From positions 8,143,001 to 8,207,000 of the forward strand of contig NZ_CP022221.1 in NCBI RefSeq assembly GCF_004114935.1: a stretch of DNA of 64,000 bases, written 5' to 3'. Shown here in pieces: positions 63,446 to 64,000 of the stretch (position 1 is its first letter; every line of letters starts with the position of its first letter). The DNA is from Bradyrhizobium zhanjiangense. Lineage in GTDB: Bacteria; Pseudomonadota; Alphaproteobacteria; Rhizobiales; Xanthobacteraceae. The translations under genes and the position numbers were made by a program. Below the pieces are notes generated by a model, which had not been told where the DNA came from, did not search any database, and worked only from the letters and a program-made list of their open reading frames with translations.

Positions 63446-64000
63446 TTGGAGAGTCCCATGTATTTTGGCAGCCAGAGGGTCAGGTCGGGAATGTAGGTGA
63501 TCGCGATCAGCGCGAGCATCAGCGGCACCAGCCAGGGCAGGATCGCCACCGTCGTGCGCTCGACCGAGAGCTTTGCCACGCGGGCAAGCACGAACAGCAC
63601 CATGCCGAGCGGCGGGTGCAGCAGGCCGATCATCAGGTTCAGCGTCATGATCAGGCCGAAATGAATGGGATCGATGCCGAGCTTGAGCACGATCGGCAGC
63701 AGGATCGGCACCAAAATGGTGATCGCCGCCGTGGTGTCGATGAAGCAGCCGACGAACAGGATCAGGACGTTGGCGAGTGCCAGGAACACCCATTTGTTGT
63801 GGGTGACGCTGAGCATCCAGTCCGACAACGTCTGCGCGGCCTGTGACACCGTCAGCAGCCAGGCGAAGATCGAGGCTGCCGTGACGATAAACAGCACCGA
63901 GGCCGTGGTCTCGATGGTGTCGAAGGTCGCCTTCGCCACCGTTTGCAGCGTCATGGTGCGGTAGCGGATGAGGCCGAGGAACAGCGACCAGATCACGGCG
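63442..64000 (-). CDS. TRAP transporter large permease DctM, 3' end only
   Basis: At least 185 C-terminal residues of a DctM-type permease; the 5' part lies beyond the right edge. Hydrophobic segments are SVLFIVTAASIFAWLLTVSQ, WVFLALANVLILFVGCFIDT, TAAITILVPILLPIV and TVAILPWLVPLMLALIAITY. The motif FVGCFIDTTAAITILVPILL is the TRAP signature, and GLLHPPLGMVLFVLARVAKL matches the conserved helix with a Pro pair. Such transporters import sugar acids with a periplasmic binding protein. Coupled to the idnD-like gene through an ATGA overlap. Confidence 0.9.
   Translation of the reverse strand, partial: AVIWSLFLGLIRYRTMTLQTVAKATFDTIETTASVLFIVTAASIFAWLLTVSQAAQTLSDWMLSVTHNKWVFLALANVLILFVGCFIDTTAAITILVPILLPIVLKLGIDPIHFGLIMTLNLMIGLLHPPLGMVLFVLARVAKLSVERTTVAILPWLVPLMLALIAITYIPDLTLWLPKYMGLSK

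Overview
The window is high-GC alphaproteobacterial chromosome and most resembles Bradyrhizobium or a close relative. This rests on five things: the glycogen/trehalose gene order, rhizobial-type ku/ligD and kdp loci, paired small heat-shock genes behind a ROSE-type RNA thermometer, and several families of long palindromic intergenic repeats. The species call is inference; no rRNA, tRNA or CRISPR array was seen. There is no phage, transposase or integrase gene, so it reads as ordinary chromosome with a few decayed genes.

Region 1 (1-17.5 kb) is an alpha-glucan/trehalose block. A partial GH15 gene and malQ run leftward. Diverging from them is a tightly packed operon: glgE-like, treS fused to maltokinase, glgB, glgX, treZ, treY. 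On paper it holds both the TreS-Mak-GlgE-GlgB route and the TreY-TreZ route. The glgE-like product, however, lacks the residues expected for the catalytic acid/base, a conserved GH13 arginine and the phosphate-binding loop. This is the most unusual observation in the window.

Region 2 (17.5-22 kb) has a PHA-system protein, a DUF3309 peptide, and divergent ligD and ku (bacterial NHEJ) flanking a palindrome that looks like a bidirectional stress promoter. Region 3 (22-31.2 kb) is the leftward potassium operon (27-aa ORF)-kdpF-A-B-C-D-E. A palindromic repeat sits between kdpB and kdpC, and a large palindrome lies upstream, facing two divergent unknown genes.

Region 4 (31.3-36.4 kb) has upp and acyl-CoA metabolism genes (synthetase, dehydrogenase, MaoC hydratase, HpcH/HpaI lyase). 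Region 5 (36.4-43.2 kb) has a small exported protein, a Tat-type fumarylacetoacetase-family protein, a DegP/HtrA pseudogene, two Hsp20 genes, a GH79-like exported glycosidase and an MHS-type transporter.

Region 6 (43.6-53.8 kb) is catabolic. One operon carries an orphan periplasmic binding protein, a flavoprotein and an IclR regulator. An opposing operon carries a TPP enzyme, a D-amino-acid dehydrogenase-like flavoprotein, an Asp/Glu racemase-like protein and an SDR, with what may be the tail of a lost aminotransferase gene at its head. An aspartate racemase-TetR pair follows. Region 7 (53.9-61 kb) is a polyamine-type ABC importer with an amine-oxidase-like flavoprotein and a HAD hydrolase, divergent from a LysR regulator. 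Region 8 (61.2 kb to the end) is a hexuronate-type locus: uxuA, an idnD-like dehydrogenase and the end of a TRAP transporter permease.
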